From Rallus limicola (lineage: Eukaryota > Chordata > Aves > Gruiformes > Rallidae), in assembly GCA_022605955.1 (NCBI GenBank), contig JAKCOZ010000007.1, positions 28,737,491-28,801,490 of the forward strand: 64,000 bases of DNA. The letters are read 5' to 3'. Both the position numbers and the translations under genes were made by a program. Every line of letters starts with the position of its first letter. Position 1 is the first letter of the stretch. The notes beneath the pieces are model-generated. The model did not search any database. It had not been told where the DNA came from and saw only the letters and a list, made by a program, of their open reading frames with translations. Positions 49,041 through 62,640 of the stretch are shown here, piece by piece.

Positions 49041-49375
49041 CCCATCCAACCTGGCCTTGAACACTGCCAGGGAGGGGGCAGCCACAGCTTCTCTGGGCAG
49101 CCTGTGCCAGGGCCTCACCTCCCTCACAGGGAAGGATTTCTTCCCAATGTCTCATCTAAAACTACCTTCCTTCAGCTTAAGGCCATTACCTTAAGGTCTT
49201 ATCACTACATGCCCTTGAAAACAGTCCCTCTCCATATTCCCTGTAGACCCCCTTTAGGTACTGAAAGGCTGCATTAACATGTCTCTGGAGACTTTTCTTT
49301 TTTCAGGGTGAACAACCCCAACTCTATCAGCCTCTCTTACAAGAGAAGTGCTCCAACCTTAGTCCTGCCCAACCT
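49041..49375 (-). mobile_element. CR1 LINE fragment lacking its 3' end, antisense
   Basis: The plus strand reads the antisense of the avian CR1 ORF2 end: atccaacctggccttgaaca (49043), cagccacagcttctctgggc (49079), aggatttcttcccaatgtct (49133), tatcactacatgcccttgaa (49200), ccccctttaggtactgaaag (49248), gtgaacaaccccaactctat (49308) and agaagtgctccaacctt (about 49343). The 3' untranslated tail and octamers, which should lie to the left of 49041, are absent. In their place is a C-rich stretch (49030-49042). Target-primed insertion normally keeps the 3' end, so the loss is probably secondary. Confidence 0.88.
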
Positions 49376-49500
49376 TGTTATAAGGTGCCCAGAATCAAGA
49401 GGATCTGAAGACTTGCTAAAGCAGCAGCAGCTCGTGAGCCTCAGTCCACAGTACCCACTAGCATTTACAGTATACATTTCATTAAATTAAACACCTACGC

Positions 49501-49546
49501 CATAGACCAAGACCTCATAATGTCATAGATCAAGACACCTTTGTGT
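49501..49546. repeat. Two-copy tandem duplication, 23-base unit
   Basis: The segment 49501-49523 (catagaccaagacctcataa + tgt) is followed by 49524-49546 (catagatcaagacacctttg + tgt). The first 15 bases differ at one position, and the copies then diverge before ending alike. It is a local duplication of modest age. Confidence 0.7.
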
Positions 49547-52500
49547 CAGGTGCTACACAGCCTCAGAACTGAGGGATGATCCTCACTCTGACAAGTATAT
49601 TGAGAGGAGATCCTGATACTGCTGTTGCAAATAAGCACTGCCTATTGCTCTGAACCAGCATCACAACATACCAGGAAGTATCATTTCCCAATATATTTTC
49701 CAGTGTTTCCCTGTCCACAGCAGCATAAGGGGCAGTGAGAATGATACGTGCAGGGGAACTTGGTGGAGAACAGAGGTGTCCCTAGTTAAGAGTTTGTGGG
49801 ATGAATGGCTTGCACTTGAATTCAGTGCATGCTGGCTGACAGGCTAGAGGATTAAAGGGTTGCATACCAAGTGGAATTAAGAAGTGCTAGTTTTCCTAGC
49901 TCCTATAATTTGTAAAGAACGGAAAGAAAAAAAATCCCGTGGAATTAATCTATTTCTTATGCTCATTCCAGCTGTGTTTAATTTACCCTCTGCTATTTCT
50001 CCCCTCTGATCAAGGAATGCTGTATCCTTACATTCATATTTCTCCTCAAAATCCCTGCGTTGAGCAGAGCTTTTCTTAATTGCTTTAATATGCTGCGTTC
50101 TGGGACAGGAGAAGCTGATCCAGAGTGACAACTGGTCCCTCTTCCCCAGCACCACCATGGCCCCATCCCCCATCCTGACTGTCGGCACAGGGGTCCTTCA
50201 CCCACCCTGCACCCCCACTCCCTGCCTGCTCCCACCAGGGCTGTGGTGCAAGCAGGCTCTGGCTGCAGCCCTTGCTGACCCATTTGACCCAACTCTGCAC
50301 ATGCAAAGAAGAAACTACGCTGTGTGCCTGACACAGTCATACCAAGCACCCTGCAGCAAAGCCAGAATGTTCCCCTCTGCCTGGCTCACTTTCATTCATG
50401 GATTAAAAGGCAAGCAAGAAGCCTGCAGGCAGTCGGCCAGAGCCAGGCGTCCTGGCAAGCCTACCCACCAGTGATTTAGCAACTGATGTGCCAAATGGAT
50501 CAAGCCTGGAAGAGCAGCGATGGGGGCAACACCAAGCCAACGAGGCAAGGTGACTGCAAAAGGGAGAAACCAGGGAAGAGGAAGGCAGATTCAGAGGACA
50601 TTTTGGGTTTGTGCATGTGTGTTTACCTTGACTCAGCTTGCAGTAGGTTTCCGTTCAGAGCCCCTCAGATAACCTGGGCTCCGCACTGTGGGGTCTTGCA
50701 TATTGGAAGGGCTTCTAGACAGGGTGTTCATGTTACAAGCAGCCTGAACACTTGCCATTAGCTCTAATGCAACAGGTAAATCTCTCTGCAGGCAGAAACA
50801 AGAGTCTTCCACCATCAGGTAGCATTGGCTGGACAAATGATACTTGTGTATAAGTGAAGATCCAGTTCCATTGCCTTCATCTGCCAGTTGCCTACTGACC
50901 CAGCTTGCAGATGGGGTGTTGCAAGACCATGAGAGAACTAGTCACCAAACCACAACCCTCTGCCCTCCAAGTAAACCAAGAGTTTCCATGAGTTGTCATT
51001 CGTAGTCGCATTTTTCTTGTCAGACAAACATTTGTTCAGGTAACAGGATCCCATAGCTCAGCCAATGTGTTATGCTGTTCAGTGGGAAAGGGGTGTCCAT
51101 GCAGGTGCTACAGACCTCTCCTGAGGATGAACCACAAAGGGTAATCTATCTATCGCTCTCCATAATAACCAGATTGAACATAACACAGCTCTTTGCCAAA
51201 ATAAGTACCCCCATGTAGACCACTCTGTCATGCTCTGTGGAAGTCATTAGGCCTAACTTATATGGCAGAGCTGCTCAGCAAAATGAGAATTATCTAGCAA
51301 TTTATGGGAGCTAAGATGCATATTCTGTCCAATAACTTTCTCCTCATGGAAATTTCCCTGTAGGCATTTCTTTGCCTGTCCCAACGCTGTTCCCCCACTG
51401 GTGATGCTCTTATCCCTGTTCAGCCTTACTTTCATGTCCTTTGCTAGGCATCATGCTAGGAAAGGCCCCTCTCCAGCCTTCAGGATTCATTTCTCCCCCT
51501 TTGGGAGCTACTCCAGGGAAGCTTGGGACAGATTGTGTGGCAGGACTCTTTATTTTTTTTTCCTTTACTTTCCCATTATGGCTTTTCCAGAGACAGCTGA
51601 ACAACTGTAAATAGCCCAAACTCATTGAAGGGAGGAAAAATAAAGAAGAAAGGCAGGCAAGTAAGATGATGACGTGTAGTTATGCAGCACAACCGGGAAG
51701 CTGACAAAGAGGTAAATTATGCGGCCTTTTGCAGGGACAGCACACAGTGCCTTGCCTTCAGCTTTGAAACGGCCAACAAGCAGGAGACCCGTTGTCTGCA
51801 GCAAGCCTGGCTGAGTCTCCTGGATGCCAGGGAAGACCAGCACCACCAAGCCCACTAACAGGCCAGGATGGGGTTTCCTCCTCTTGTGGCCACAGGTATG
51901 CTTTACCACTGTCTGGCTGGCTGCTGCTATTTATTCCATGATTTTCTAAAAATGTGCCTCAACCTAGAAGCCCAGACTGCTGCCAACCTCCTACTTTAAT
52001 AAAAGTAACAACAGCAAGGTATTGAAAATCACGAGGCATTTAGAAATATACAGACTCCTTTATGGGTGAAATAATCTAATAGACAAGCTGTTGTTAATTT
52101 ACAGCCTCAATTTTCAGACACACTTCTTGAGTCAAAAGTACTTCCTGCTCCATAATTCCTACAGGGACACAGGTGGCCCAAATTGCAGTATACATCTACT
52201 GTACATTAAAATGTATTTCGGACTTAGCTTAAACATTTCTGAAATCTCAAGTTTATGTCTAGACTATTTTAATCAGCTAAATGTCATAATAAGCCATATG
52301 TTGGGCTTGATAGGTTACATATACCAGCCCCGCTCATAAAGTATCAAAAGGTGTTTTTAAAAAGGAGTCTGTGTTTGTTTTACCAGGAAAATGGTGCTTT
52401 TAGTCAGTCGTATCAAACCTAGTGGCGAAGTGCACAGGCTCTGACGTAACTACTGGGAAAGAGGGAGGCCGGGGTGGCCACAGCGTGGGGGAACAGAGAT

Positions 52501-55500
52501 GGCTCAGTCTGCCCCACCACCCTGTGCCTGCTCTGCTGGCGGGGGAGCTGTTCTCCTCCTGCCCCCCAGTCGGAACAGACAGCTTCAGCCCTGCTGCAAA
52601 CAGCTGCCAGCACCGTCCCCTACATGTCCCATGACCTGCTTCATGTTGCGGTGTGTTCCCAAGCTGAAGCAGATGATTGTTTTCTGCCAACCCACTCCAC
52701 ACAAAAGTGAAAGGCACTGGCCGGATCCTGAGTGCCCCGTCGCATCAGGTCTTACCTGCACAGGAGAGGGTTTGCTGAGGGAGACCACCATGGACACGTT
52801 TGCTGGGCTACATCAGAGAAAGGCAGCTTTCATCCATAAAGCTCTGCCATTACCAAATTAAATTAATTAAGCATAACAGTACAAAATCTACCATGCCTTC
52901 TCCAGAGGTAGAAAATAATAAAAATCAGTCTCTTTCCTGAGCATTGTTAAGCCAAAATGCCAAGCTTGGGAAATGACCCATGACCCAGGAATGCCTCATG
53001 CCAGGAGGATGGTTTCCCACCACGTACGTAGGCTGAAAGGGATCCTCTGTTTGCTCTGAGCCACGGAGGGCCTATGGCACACAGACACGTAGCTTGGACC
53101 ACCTCCAGCAGTGAGTGGGGATATACATGCACACAACTTCATCACACTGTCGTACAAGATTATTTTCTTATGCAAAGCTGGCTCCCTTCTGGATGCAGAA
53201 CTTCCCCTCTGCTTCCAGACTCTGCCACAGGGAGGTCTTGCAGCCCCTCCTTTGGCACCCCGACCACCAGAAAGACTGTGGCTATGTGCCATGCTGTGCC
53301 CAGAATCCCCACAGGGCAGTGTGCCCATTCTCCTCATCCCACCCCCTGACAGCCCTGGCTCAGGCCATCTTTTACCAGAAAAACCACATACAACCCTGGA
53401 AGAAATACGTGTGCCTGGCCCAGTGGAGGAAGTCCCAGGAGTTTTATGGCTGGGCACTTGCCTCTGGAGATTCCCCCAGGATCCAAGATGCATACAGGAG
53501 AGCTTAAGGAGTATTTTAATTATAGACTTTCCTTAGAAAAAATAGTTTGTTCAGTGCACAGGGATCCCCAAGGGCAACACCTGATTTGTGACTAGGAGTA
53601 CCCTTCTGGTTACCCCATTGTAGGTCCACGCAGTGAGCAGTGTGAGATGTAAGACTAACCCACAAGCTGTACTTTACCCCTTCACACAATCCCAATTCTT
53701 TGGCTCCTGAGTAATTTAGGCAGTCACTTTCCAGATGCACTTATTCTTCCTCCTTTTAACAAGCCTTTAGGGCAGAGGATGAAAGAGAAGTTGTCACGCT
53801 CACATTCTGCAAAGAAAGTGTACTGCCTCTAAGAGTGTGAAATACAGTCCAACAGGGTGAAGCCATGAAGAAGCAGAGCCTGACCATGGTATCAGGTAAG
53901 AATACCATCTTTTTAAAAAATATTTTTTACTGTCAATGTCTTCACCACAAAACATAAATCCTTACGTGATCCCTTTTTTCAGGATCTCCCTGTTTGCCAG
54001 CAGCAAACATCTGAGAGCTGTTTTTATTCCCACAGCAGTTTATTGCTGTGCAAATACCATAATTTTCAGTCTCTACAAACAGAAAGAGATCCTCATCCAC
54101 CCAGCTTGTTGCTATACTTGCTGGGTAGAGGGATATAGTAAAAGTCATGGTTCCCCTCAATGCCCGAAGTGGAATTCCGTTTTTTAACTCTTTCCCTGCC
54201 TATGCAGGCCAAGGACTACTCTCCATAGTACTGGCTAGTCAATTTGAACCATAGCCTGAGAATTCTCCCTCAGGCAGACAAAGGAATTACCACACAGTTA
54301 CTACATTGTTAGCCCATGGAAATTCGTATGGCTTTCTTGAAGGTGCCATGCTGAAGATGAGAAGCATCAGGGTTTACAGTTTCACTTCCAAAATAATGAT
54401 TAGTCCATGTTCATGAACCACAATTGGACATTTCCCTTTTTTTTCCTCACAGTTTTAGTTGCATAAATCCAAGACCCTGTATCACTGCAGTGTAGGTCAC
54501 CCCAGCATCTTCCAGTCTCTCTGTACATACCTGAATATAAGTGAGCTTGCTTGGCCCAATGAGCATCTTTGGCATGTATCACCACAGGAAGGGGCAAGTC
54601 CAGCTCTCAGGCTGGTATAGATACAGCTCCTATATCAGAGGATACACAAGCAAATGTTGTAAGTCTGCAACTCTAGATGACTGATTCCTAATCTGGGTGA
54701 CACCAAGAACCAAGAAAGAAAAGTAGGAAGCAACTAATAAGCTGGAAAGAATAGACAGTATCAACTGAACTGCTTTTCTCAAACACATGGTTCAGCTGGG
54801 CTGGAGACATCTATGTTTTCCATGGTGATATCCAATCAAGGATAAGGCATGGAATATAGATCAAAATGCCATCATTTCATCATAAGAGAGACCCAAATCT
54901 GTGGTTGAATCAATTTATATTCTGAGTTTTGCCATTACAATCATTGAGATTATGCATGAGTTTTCAGCCCCTACTACTTGATAATGCGCTTTCTTGCCTA
55001 AACAGTTCACAGTGGTACTGAGGTGAAGGTTGGTCCAAGTGGGATAAGATCCACTTAATTAAGGCTCCTCTAAAGCTTCATACAGTGTTTCTCCTATTTT
55101 CTTATGTATTATGGGAATGAAGTGTGTGTAGAGACCTCTAAAGTGTGAGTCCTGGGTATAATGGGGGCCTAGGAGGATCTTCTAGGAAGGTCCTAGGTCC
55201 AGACACATAACTCAGCCATAACCTTTTCTTTCTGTGGGAAGAAAATTCACGTGTGTAGGTTGGAAGGGAGCTAGCGGTATCCCTTCTGACCTAACTGAAG
55301 GGAAAATAGGATTGGAGGCACCTGTTCTTCCTGCCTAAATTCAGCTCTATGGGGAAATCAGACACTTATTTAAGGAAACCCAGATCCCATTAGCAAATAC
55401 ATCCATCTTTCCTGTCAATTAGATGGACCACTTTGTTCCCAGATGGAGGGAATTGCACACAGCCATTACCTTAAAGATCAAACTCTGAGTTCTGTGTTGC

Positions 55501-56504
55501 ACCTGAGCAGCAAAGGACACCTCTCTATGCAGTCCTACAATTATACTGAGACATCTTCAACTAAAGATTTTAATGCACTTTCTTGACAGAAAACATTTTC
55601 ATAAGTACGTTCATTTCTTTTATCATTGAGATGCTCTACACGGGTTGTTTGGTGTTTTTTTCAATTCAAATCCTTGTATAAAGTGTTCCCATCTTTAATC
55701 TCTTTCTCATTAAAAGTTTTTTTTTTCTAAAAGTAGATTTGCTTTCATTTTTTGAGGGCCTTTTGAGATTTCCTTTTTTAAACTTCCAACGAAGATGATA
55801 TTTTTAACAAGCAGTAATTATAAAACACAATACCTGATAGCTTCCCAGACAGATGGATCACAAGAGAGTGTAATTGGAGGTGGGTAGGAAATTACACCCC
55901 TACCATTCACAGATGCCTCTGTTCCTTAGACAGACATGTCTTCTGATCCTTGAGAGCTCTTTAATCTAACAAGCACACAGGGAAAGAAAATATCCTGCTT
56001 ATTTCTACACTGAATGTTGTTGACTACAGCGCTGTCACTCAGTGAAACCCATTACAATTAGGTTTTAGACAGAGAATTTTGACAAATCACTGTCTGTTAG
56101 AACAAAGTTGCTATTGGAACAAGTTGCTAAACGGTGTGATGCATTTTCCATTATTTATCCAGTCCTGACTCAAAGTCTCTATCTTTCTAAAATATGTGCT
56201 GCAGTTTCACCATAAATTGTTATGTTGGGAGCACTTTTCATAGTACAAAATCTATGGCTTGTGCAATAGTAGTCAAAACGGGAGTAAATATTGCAGTGAA
56301 AAGCCTCAGCACCCGTTCAGAAGCAACTTGGGACAGCAAACAGCAACCATTTTTTGATGAGTTTTATGTTCCTAAGTATCAAGGAAGAACAAGAGGCTGC
56401 TAAGTTGCTCAGGCATTTCTGAACATGCCGAAATCGTGGCTGACCTAGGGGTAATCTCTAGTGTTTCTGGGCAATTTATTTTTCTAGAAATCATCTGTTA
56501 AGTT
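49547..56504. other. Unique noncoding DNA, no gene seen
   Basis: Seven kilobases without a recognised transposon. A GC-richer part at 52400-53500 carries many overlapping open frames on both strands (up to 165 codons minus at 52996-53493 and 141 codons plus at 53111-53536). Frames so mutually overlapping, with no motif, are best explained by low stop-codon density in GC-rich DNA. Other frames (49877-50349, 50157-50761, 51401-51909) are likewise unremarkable. Confidence 0.45.
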
Positions 56505-57175
56505 ATATGATGAAAGGTTCACCCCCACCCACCCAGAAGTACACAGAGGCACCAGGGAAGCCCCAGTGCCCTAGTCAGGGACACAGAACTGTCCCCACCC
56601 CCTCCAGGACTATCCCAGGAGAGCATCAGCACCATGGGCTGGGTGAGACCCAGAACTGTGAGTCTCCGGGGGCAGCTCTCTGCACAGATTGGAGGGTCAC
56701 TGCCCTGGAGGACAGGACTCATTATGGGATGTGGGGGAAAAGCATTATGGAATTGTGTAAGGCTTATTATAGGATGTTTAAGGGAGGTATCAAAGGTTGG
56801 GAAAGGGAGGGACTGTTGTGGTTTGGGGAGGAATAAATATGGGAAAACAGAGGGAAAAGCACATAAAAGGAGCCAGTTGCACATAAAAAGATGTCTGATC
56901 AATACTTTTGTCCTATCTTCTTAAACAACTCCATTTCTGTTTGCTGGGAGTGGGGCTCTCTTTTCTGTGTGCACAAGGGGACCTGAAAGCAGCAGCAACT
57001 GGAGTGGGGCTATAGCCTTCCAACCGCACTTCTGAGGGTACCAGCAAATGGGGAGACTGAAAATTAGACTGATCCCAGCTGCTGGAGGGCTCCACCTTGG
57101 AGATATGAACACCTATATAATTCCCACTAATGGATCTCCATCCTGCTGAGCCAGAGGAAGGGACAGGATTAGGTC
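56505..57175 (+). mobile_element. Candidate solo LTR of an endogenous retrovirus
   Basis: A block unlike its flanks. It starts with C/A-rich sequence, then has a G-rich stretch with repeated ggaggga/gggaaa words (56750-56870). AATAAATA occurs at 56831, and ATAAAAGG/ATAAAAAG boxes at about 56863 and 56883. After these come tgtcctatcttc, a T/C-rich segment with ctctcttttctgtgtgc, and a terminal part with atggatctccatcctgctga (57128). This sequence of promoter-like, poly(A)-like and U5-like parts, together with no open frame for gag or pol nearby, suggests a solo LTR. Ends and family were not resolved, and no target-site duplication was identified. Confidence 0.35.
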
Positions 57176-60100
57176 ATTCATGACATCTATGTTCGTGTAT
57201 CTCCATCTGCTTTATTTTGTGGATGCTCTGTATGTATGCCTTCCCAGAACGCATGCTCAGTCTTGCTGCTGGCTGTGCCGGGGGACATGGAGCTGCAGCA
57301 GTCTCCCTTCTATGGAGCTACTGGCTTTGGCAACTCCTAACATAATCCTTGCGGGTATTTTCAGGCAAAGTTTGAAATTAGGCATCCATTATTCTTAAAT
57401 GAATTGTCAAATGTCAGACTGACATAAAGCATGAGCTGTGATGGCCATTAGTAAAGGAACCATGGGGGAAGTAAATAACAATAGCAGATCCTCTTAATGA
57501 AGCCACAGTATCTCAATTTCCAGCTTAGTCTTGAGCTCTTCTAGCAGTAAAAGAGTTAGACATGGTATGGAAAATGATGGAGGGAGAGCCAAAAAGTAAA
57601 GGAGGGGGCATCCTGGGAGGTCTGAAGGCTGTCAGCTCTGTCAGGGCAGAGGACAATTAGATCGATGTAAGGCATATTTGTAAGTGTCCTGACCAAGCAG
57701 ATCAGCCTCAGGACCTGGCACCCTCCCAAGCTGCTGACACCCACTGACCCAGAACAGAGGCAATCAGGGAGGCACACTAGAAACATGCATGGAAATACAC
57801 AACCAAACCCAGAACAGATCGGACAATGGTGTTTCTCCTCATCTCTTCCTTCACCAACACTAAACACATCCAAGAAGGAGCACTTAGAAAAATATCATTG
57901 ACAAAATTAGAAGGCAGGGGGGAGGAGGTGGAACAGAGGGAGTATTGACACCATCAATATGACAGACAGACATGCACAGCACTGCCAGTCCCAATCAGAA
58001 ACCAGGCCAGACAGCCTTTATTTGTTGGGTTTGGTTGGTTGGTTGGCTTATTTGTTTGTGTCAGTAATAATACCCTGTGCGTTTCTTCTTGTTCAGCTTT
58101 TGGATTTTGAGAGTTGAATCTCTCAAGATTTTCTTCAACAAACTCCAAGCATGGCTTAGAAAATTACCCTCTTCTAATACAAAATGAAACTTGAGATTTT
58201 CCTGCACTCACAGGAAATGATGCTTAAAGAAAATCATCAGCATCAAGAGCCACACAAGAAAATTGCTGCACCATCCCTATTCCATGTGACTATGGGAGAA
58301 AATATGTTCCTACATGTCACATGAGGAGGATTCTCTTCCCCATTCTCTCCTTTGGAAAAAAAAATATTACAAATCCCAATATCTCAGCTGTGAGGGAAGA
58401 CTTAGCTTTCCTTAGATTTGGGACAGGCAGGATAAGAGCAGAGCGCAGAGGTCGCACACTGCCTGCACCAACTCTGCTGCGAGTCATGAACTTGGCAGGG
58501 CAGAAGGATATTGCTCTTTGAGTAGATTTGTTGTTGCTATAACCAGGAATGGGCTGCAGAGTGCCTGAGGCAAAATAGCAGGATCCCTCTATTTTAGGAA
58601 ATGTGTGTGTGTACACTGAGTATATAAACCAGATCTGACATCCAAAGCGGCAGACAAAATTAAAAGAAAATGAAAAAAATGCTATTTATGACCGAAAAAA
58701 AAAAATCACTTTAAGATTAGGAACAAGCCAAAGAGAGACAGAGAACTAAATAATACCATTGCTTTGTCTCTCCCAGTGTTCGGAATCAGCAGTAAAAGCG
58801 GCCACGACATCAATGTTTAAAATGCAGCACAAGCTCCAAATGTTTTTACAGTGGCTGTTCACAAGCAGGGTTAAGCTCTACTGCAGCACAGCCAGATTTA
58901 TCACTTCAGCCAGTTACCCACAGAACGAGATGTATGTACCCACGAGATCAAGTATTCCAGCCCATCAGCCAGTCCTGAAAAAACTTGCCTGACCAAACAG
59001 ACTGAAAGCTCAGTTGCTAAGCAGTAACCTGCTCAGTAGTTACCTTTTGCACACATAATAATTGACTGGCTTTGTCATTATTGTTATCATTTCACTACAT
59101 GCATTTTCTGGGCTACCTACACCCTCTCTGCTGCTCTGGCAACTGCCCCACATGTAGGTGGATGGAGGGAGTGGGAACCCACCACTGCTCTAGGACTGCT
59201 AGGTCTCAGCCCAAAGCCACGAGCTGTGCATTAAACACAGGCACACGATGCCTTTTGGAGGCAAGAGAAGCTTTTTCTCAGCATTTGCACAAGGCCTCAG
59301 TCATAGGAATTAACAGGAATCAATGTGTTGATGTCCTTGTTGCTCTCTGTCCCGGCCATACATCTTCCTAGCAGCCCCCAGTGCATCTGCGACTCCTCCT
59401 CGGGGGAGGATGGGATTTTCATTCTAAGCTGGTGACCACCAGCTAATGACTTCTGACCCCAATGTCCACAGGCTTTCACTGCTTTGATGCAACAGAAGCA
59501 ATCATCCCCCAGAAGGACCACAGCTCACGAGGGTACAAGGGCAGCAGCAGATGTGCTTGTCGGTCTCCTGCCAAAGTTTCATCTAGCCCCAGGAAGGACC
59601 TCACGTTCCCTGTGAAGCAGCAAGATCAGCAAACCAAGACCACACTGAGCTGGCATTAAAGTCCAGCTCCTGTGAAATTTTATTTTTATGTTCACATAGG
59701 CTAAAAAAAGAGCATCCACCTTCCAATTTCCTGTCTGTAGCCGCTTTGAAGATGGCCCATATTATTTAACTGTGGTTTTTTAATGTTAAATTCAAAAATT
59801 CCTTCATTTACTACACACACAAAAAAATGTTGCAGGTGCTGGAAGGCTTCTAATGTTTCTCCTGAAATGCAAAAGTTAGATTAAACCCTCGGATGCAATG
59901 CCTGAATTAAAGTAGATCATTGCAAAAAATAATTGCTAAACTTAAGCTTATATAAGGGAACTGTTCAGTGAAGGTGGATAATTGCAAAACAAGGCGTGTA
60001 GGACTGGATAGAAACCACAGGTTCTACTTCAGTCACTTATCAATATCAAAGTACTTAAGGCAGAGGTGATTATTTCAGGGAATATATGTAACAGCACATA

Positions 60101-62640
60101 AATCCTTCATCTCTAATGCCTCTGGTGCAGCCCAGGTTCGTAAGTAACAGATACCCTGCTCAGCATTGCTCTGTGGGAGCCATGGGCAACACGCAATCCG
60201 TAAGGCACCAGAAGGTGGTCTGTGAACTGACTGCAGAAAAATAATTAAGAAACTAAACCAAAACACACACACACGGCATCCCACGCAATTGGCAGGCGCT
60301 TCTGTCAGTGCCTGCCCACAGGCACCATTCGCTCCCTGGCTGCTGGTGCTCAGATCAAAAAGGCTCCTTGGTCCTTTGATTTTAAAAGATTAAGAAACAC
60401 TCATTTAGCTTCTGTGAAATAGGGCAGAGCTGTGACTTCAGCTCCCAAAGCCTGCACCTTCTCCCACCGCAGCCAGGAACGTGCCATCTCCTCCCCACTG
60501 TCCTTCCATCACACAGACACTGCCAGCCAAATTCTCCCTGGCTGCCAACAATAGCAGGTCCAAGCAGCAAAATCTGCATTGCGAGTCAAATTTCCTCAAA
60601 ACTCTTCCCCAGCCTGCTCCTAAATCCCCCAGGCATTAGTGGGGGGCGGGACTGGACCCCGCTGTGCTGAGCTGCCTGACAGGCAGTATCACCACTTCGG
60701 CAGTGATGCTGCTTCATCCACCCACTGTTCCCTGCCTGGGAGTGGGGCAAGAAAGGCTGGGGCAAGACCCCTGAAGGGTCTCCAGTGCAACAGAGTTAAA
60801 CCATAGCTGCAAACAAAGGGATGCAGTCTTCCAGTAGTCAAATGAAAGGTGAAAGAACTTTTTATAAGTTTGGCATCCTGACATCACCAAAGGAAAACAA
60901 AGATTGAGAAATAATAACATATAAAAAATATTTTCAAGTACTGCAGACCCCACAGCCTTTTCTTTACAGTAAGCAGTTAGCATGACCTGCTAGGAGTTAC
61001 TGGGTATGCACGTTTAGCTGATTGATAGATTTTATTAGTAAAGCACATTTTTCTGTTTCAAGATCTGTTCCAGTCTGCAATTAGGGGTATAAGAATGCTG
61101 TTTCTCCCCAGTAAAGAAACCAGCATCTTACAATTCCTCAGCCAGGAAAAAAAAAAATGCAGTTGAGGGATTTTTATTTTCTTTTTAAATTACTCTTCAT
61201 TTAATGAAAAGTTGTGCTTCTTTTCCTCACCATTTGTGTGCAGAACCAGGACCAGCAAGCTCCCTGTTTCTCCCTGTTTGGGTCTAACATCAAAAAAATT
61301 GCCTGTCAGTTTTTCTAAGAGCCAAGAAAGTCAGCTAGTAATCATGTGGGGTTGTGTGGCCAAAGGTACATAAACTGGCTTCACATGGGACCCACAGTAG
61401 ATCAGGTTGCATTGGGCAGAATGAAATAAAAAAATCCCAGAAGTCTAGTTTCTTTGGAAAGGTACCAAAGCTGTCTCACCATACCAACCTGGCACATCGT
61501 ATGTAAGAAAGTGACTATTTCCTAGTACAGTATATGGGGTGTTTTATAGAAGTCAGAAAATCAGAATGGCCTTAGTTTGACATCGTAAACACAATATACT
61601 GTAATGTCATTGAGAGACTACTTGTTAACCTACTTGTCCCAAGATTAAATGCTGAAATTGAGCACACAGACCTACCTACAGTTTCCCTCCAAGCACAAAT
61701 CTTTTTGCCACACAGCTTGGAAATAATTAAAATAGCTATGTAATAGTAGAAACCACTTCTGTTTAATTCACTGATATTATTTACACTGGCCCAGAGAGTT
61801 TACAGCACTGGAAAGCAATGTAGGAGAAAGACACCTTCCTGTGAGCAGATCTTCTCCCAGTCTTCACCTGCAGAGATTCTCCTGCTTGCTTTGAAAGCAA
61901 GGCAACGTTTTAGCTACAGCTTATACTTCCTCCCTGGGGCAGCGCAGGGGGGACAGGATCTCACCGCTGCCAGGGATGGGGTCTGCAACAAGGGACCCCT
62001 TCAACTTGACTTGTCACCCATCATGCTATCCCAGATTAATGTTTTTTTCAAACCCCTCTATTCAAGACCGGGCCTGTGATGGTGTGTTTGTAGGTAAAAG
62101 GGCAGCAGAGGACTGACAGGTGTCCCCATGCAGATGATGCAGTTTTAGCTTCTGGTGATAACCAGCAGAAGCAATCTGCTGTGCCTTGGGTGCAGTTGTA
62201 GGCTTGGCAATAGGAAGAGAGCTGTCATTGAAGCCCGTGAGCCCAGAGTAACAAACTTCAGTTGTTAAAGTTACTACATACTTAATCTACTGATATATTT
62301 AGCAAGATTAGATTATCTTTTTTAACAGGCTGCACCATGTACCGGAGTTCATGCATCATTCTTGCTGAATTAATATACATGTCTCCAGTGTAACTTACAG
62401 ATCAACAAAAGCCTGGAGGCAGGGATTATTTTGCTTTCAAGAATAAGAAACAATAATATTAAAAGGTGTTGCAGACAAAAAGCTAACATGACTTTATGGA
62501 AATTGAGTGTTTTAAAATGTAAACCAGTATTTAAGATTTTCTCATAGATTAGCTTACAAACTCCAAGAGAAAACCATGATGGCTTCACCCCCATGTGAGA
62601 TGCCTAGCTCTTAGAGGTAGAAAATATAAAATGAAACAAC
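57176..62640. other. Unique noncoding DNA with minor simple tracts
   Basis: A short GGTT/GGTTT tract lies at 58026-58046, an A10-type run at about 58696-58705 and an A12-type run at about 61147-61158. Open frames at 57556-57873 and 58317-58616 (minus), 59072-59371 (plus) and 60714-60983 (minus) show no family motif. No exon, RNA gene or transposon was recognised. Confidence 0.45.

Noticed and set aside
52996..53536. Set of 91-165-codon open frames on both strands
   Set aside because: At least four frames are open at once in GC-richer DNA. Mutual overlap and absence of motifs indicate chance.
55253..55312. ggttggaaggga words resembling a CR1 tail
   Set aside because: No octamers and no ORF2 end adjoin it. 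The similarity stops after about a dozen bases.
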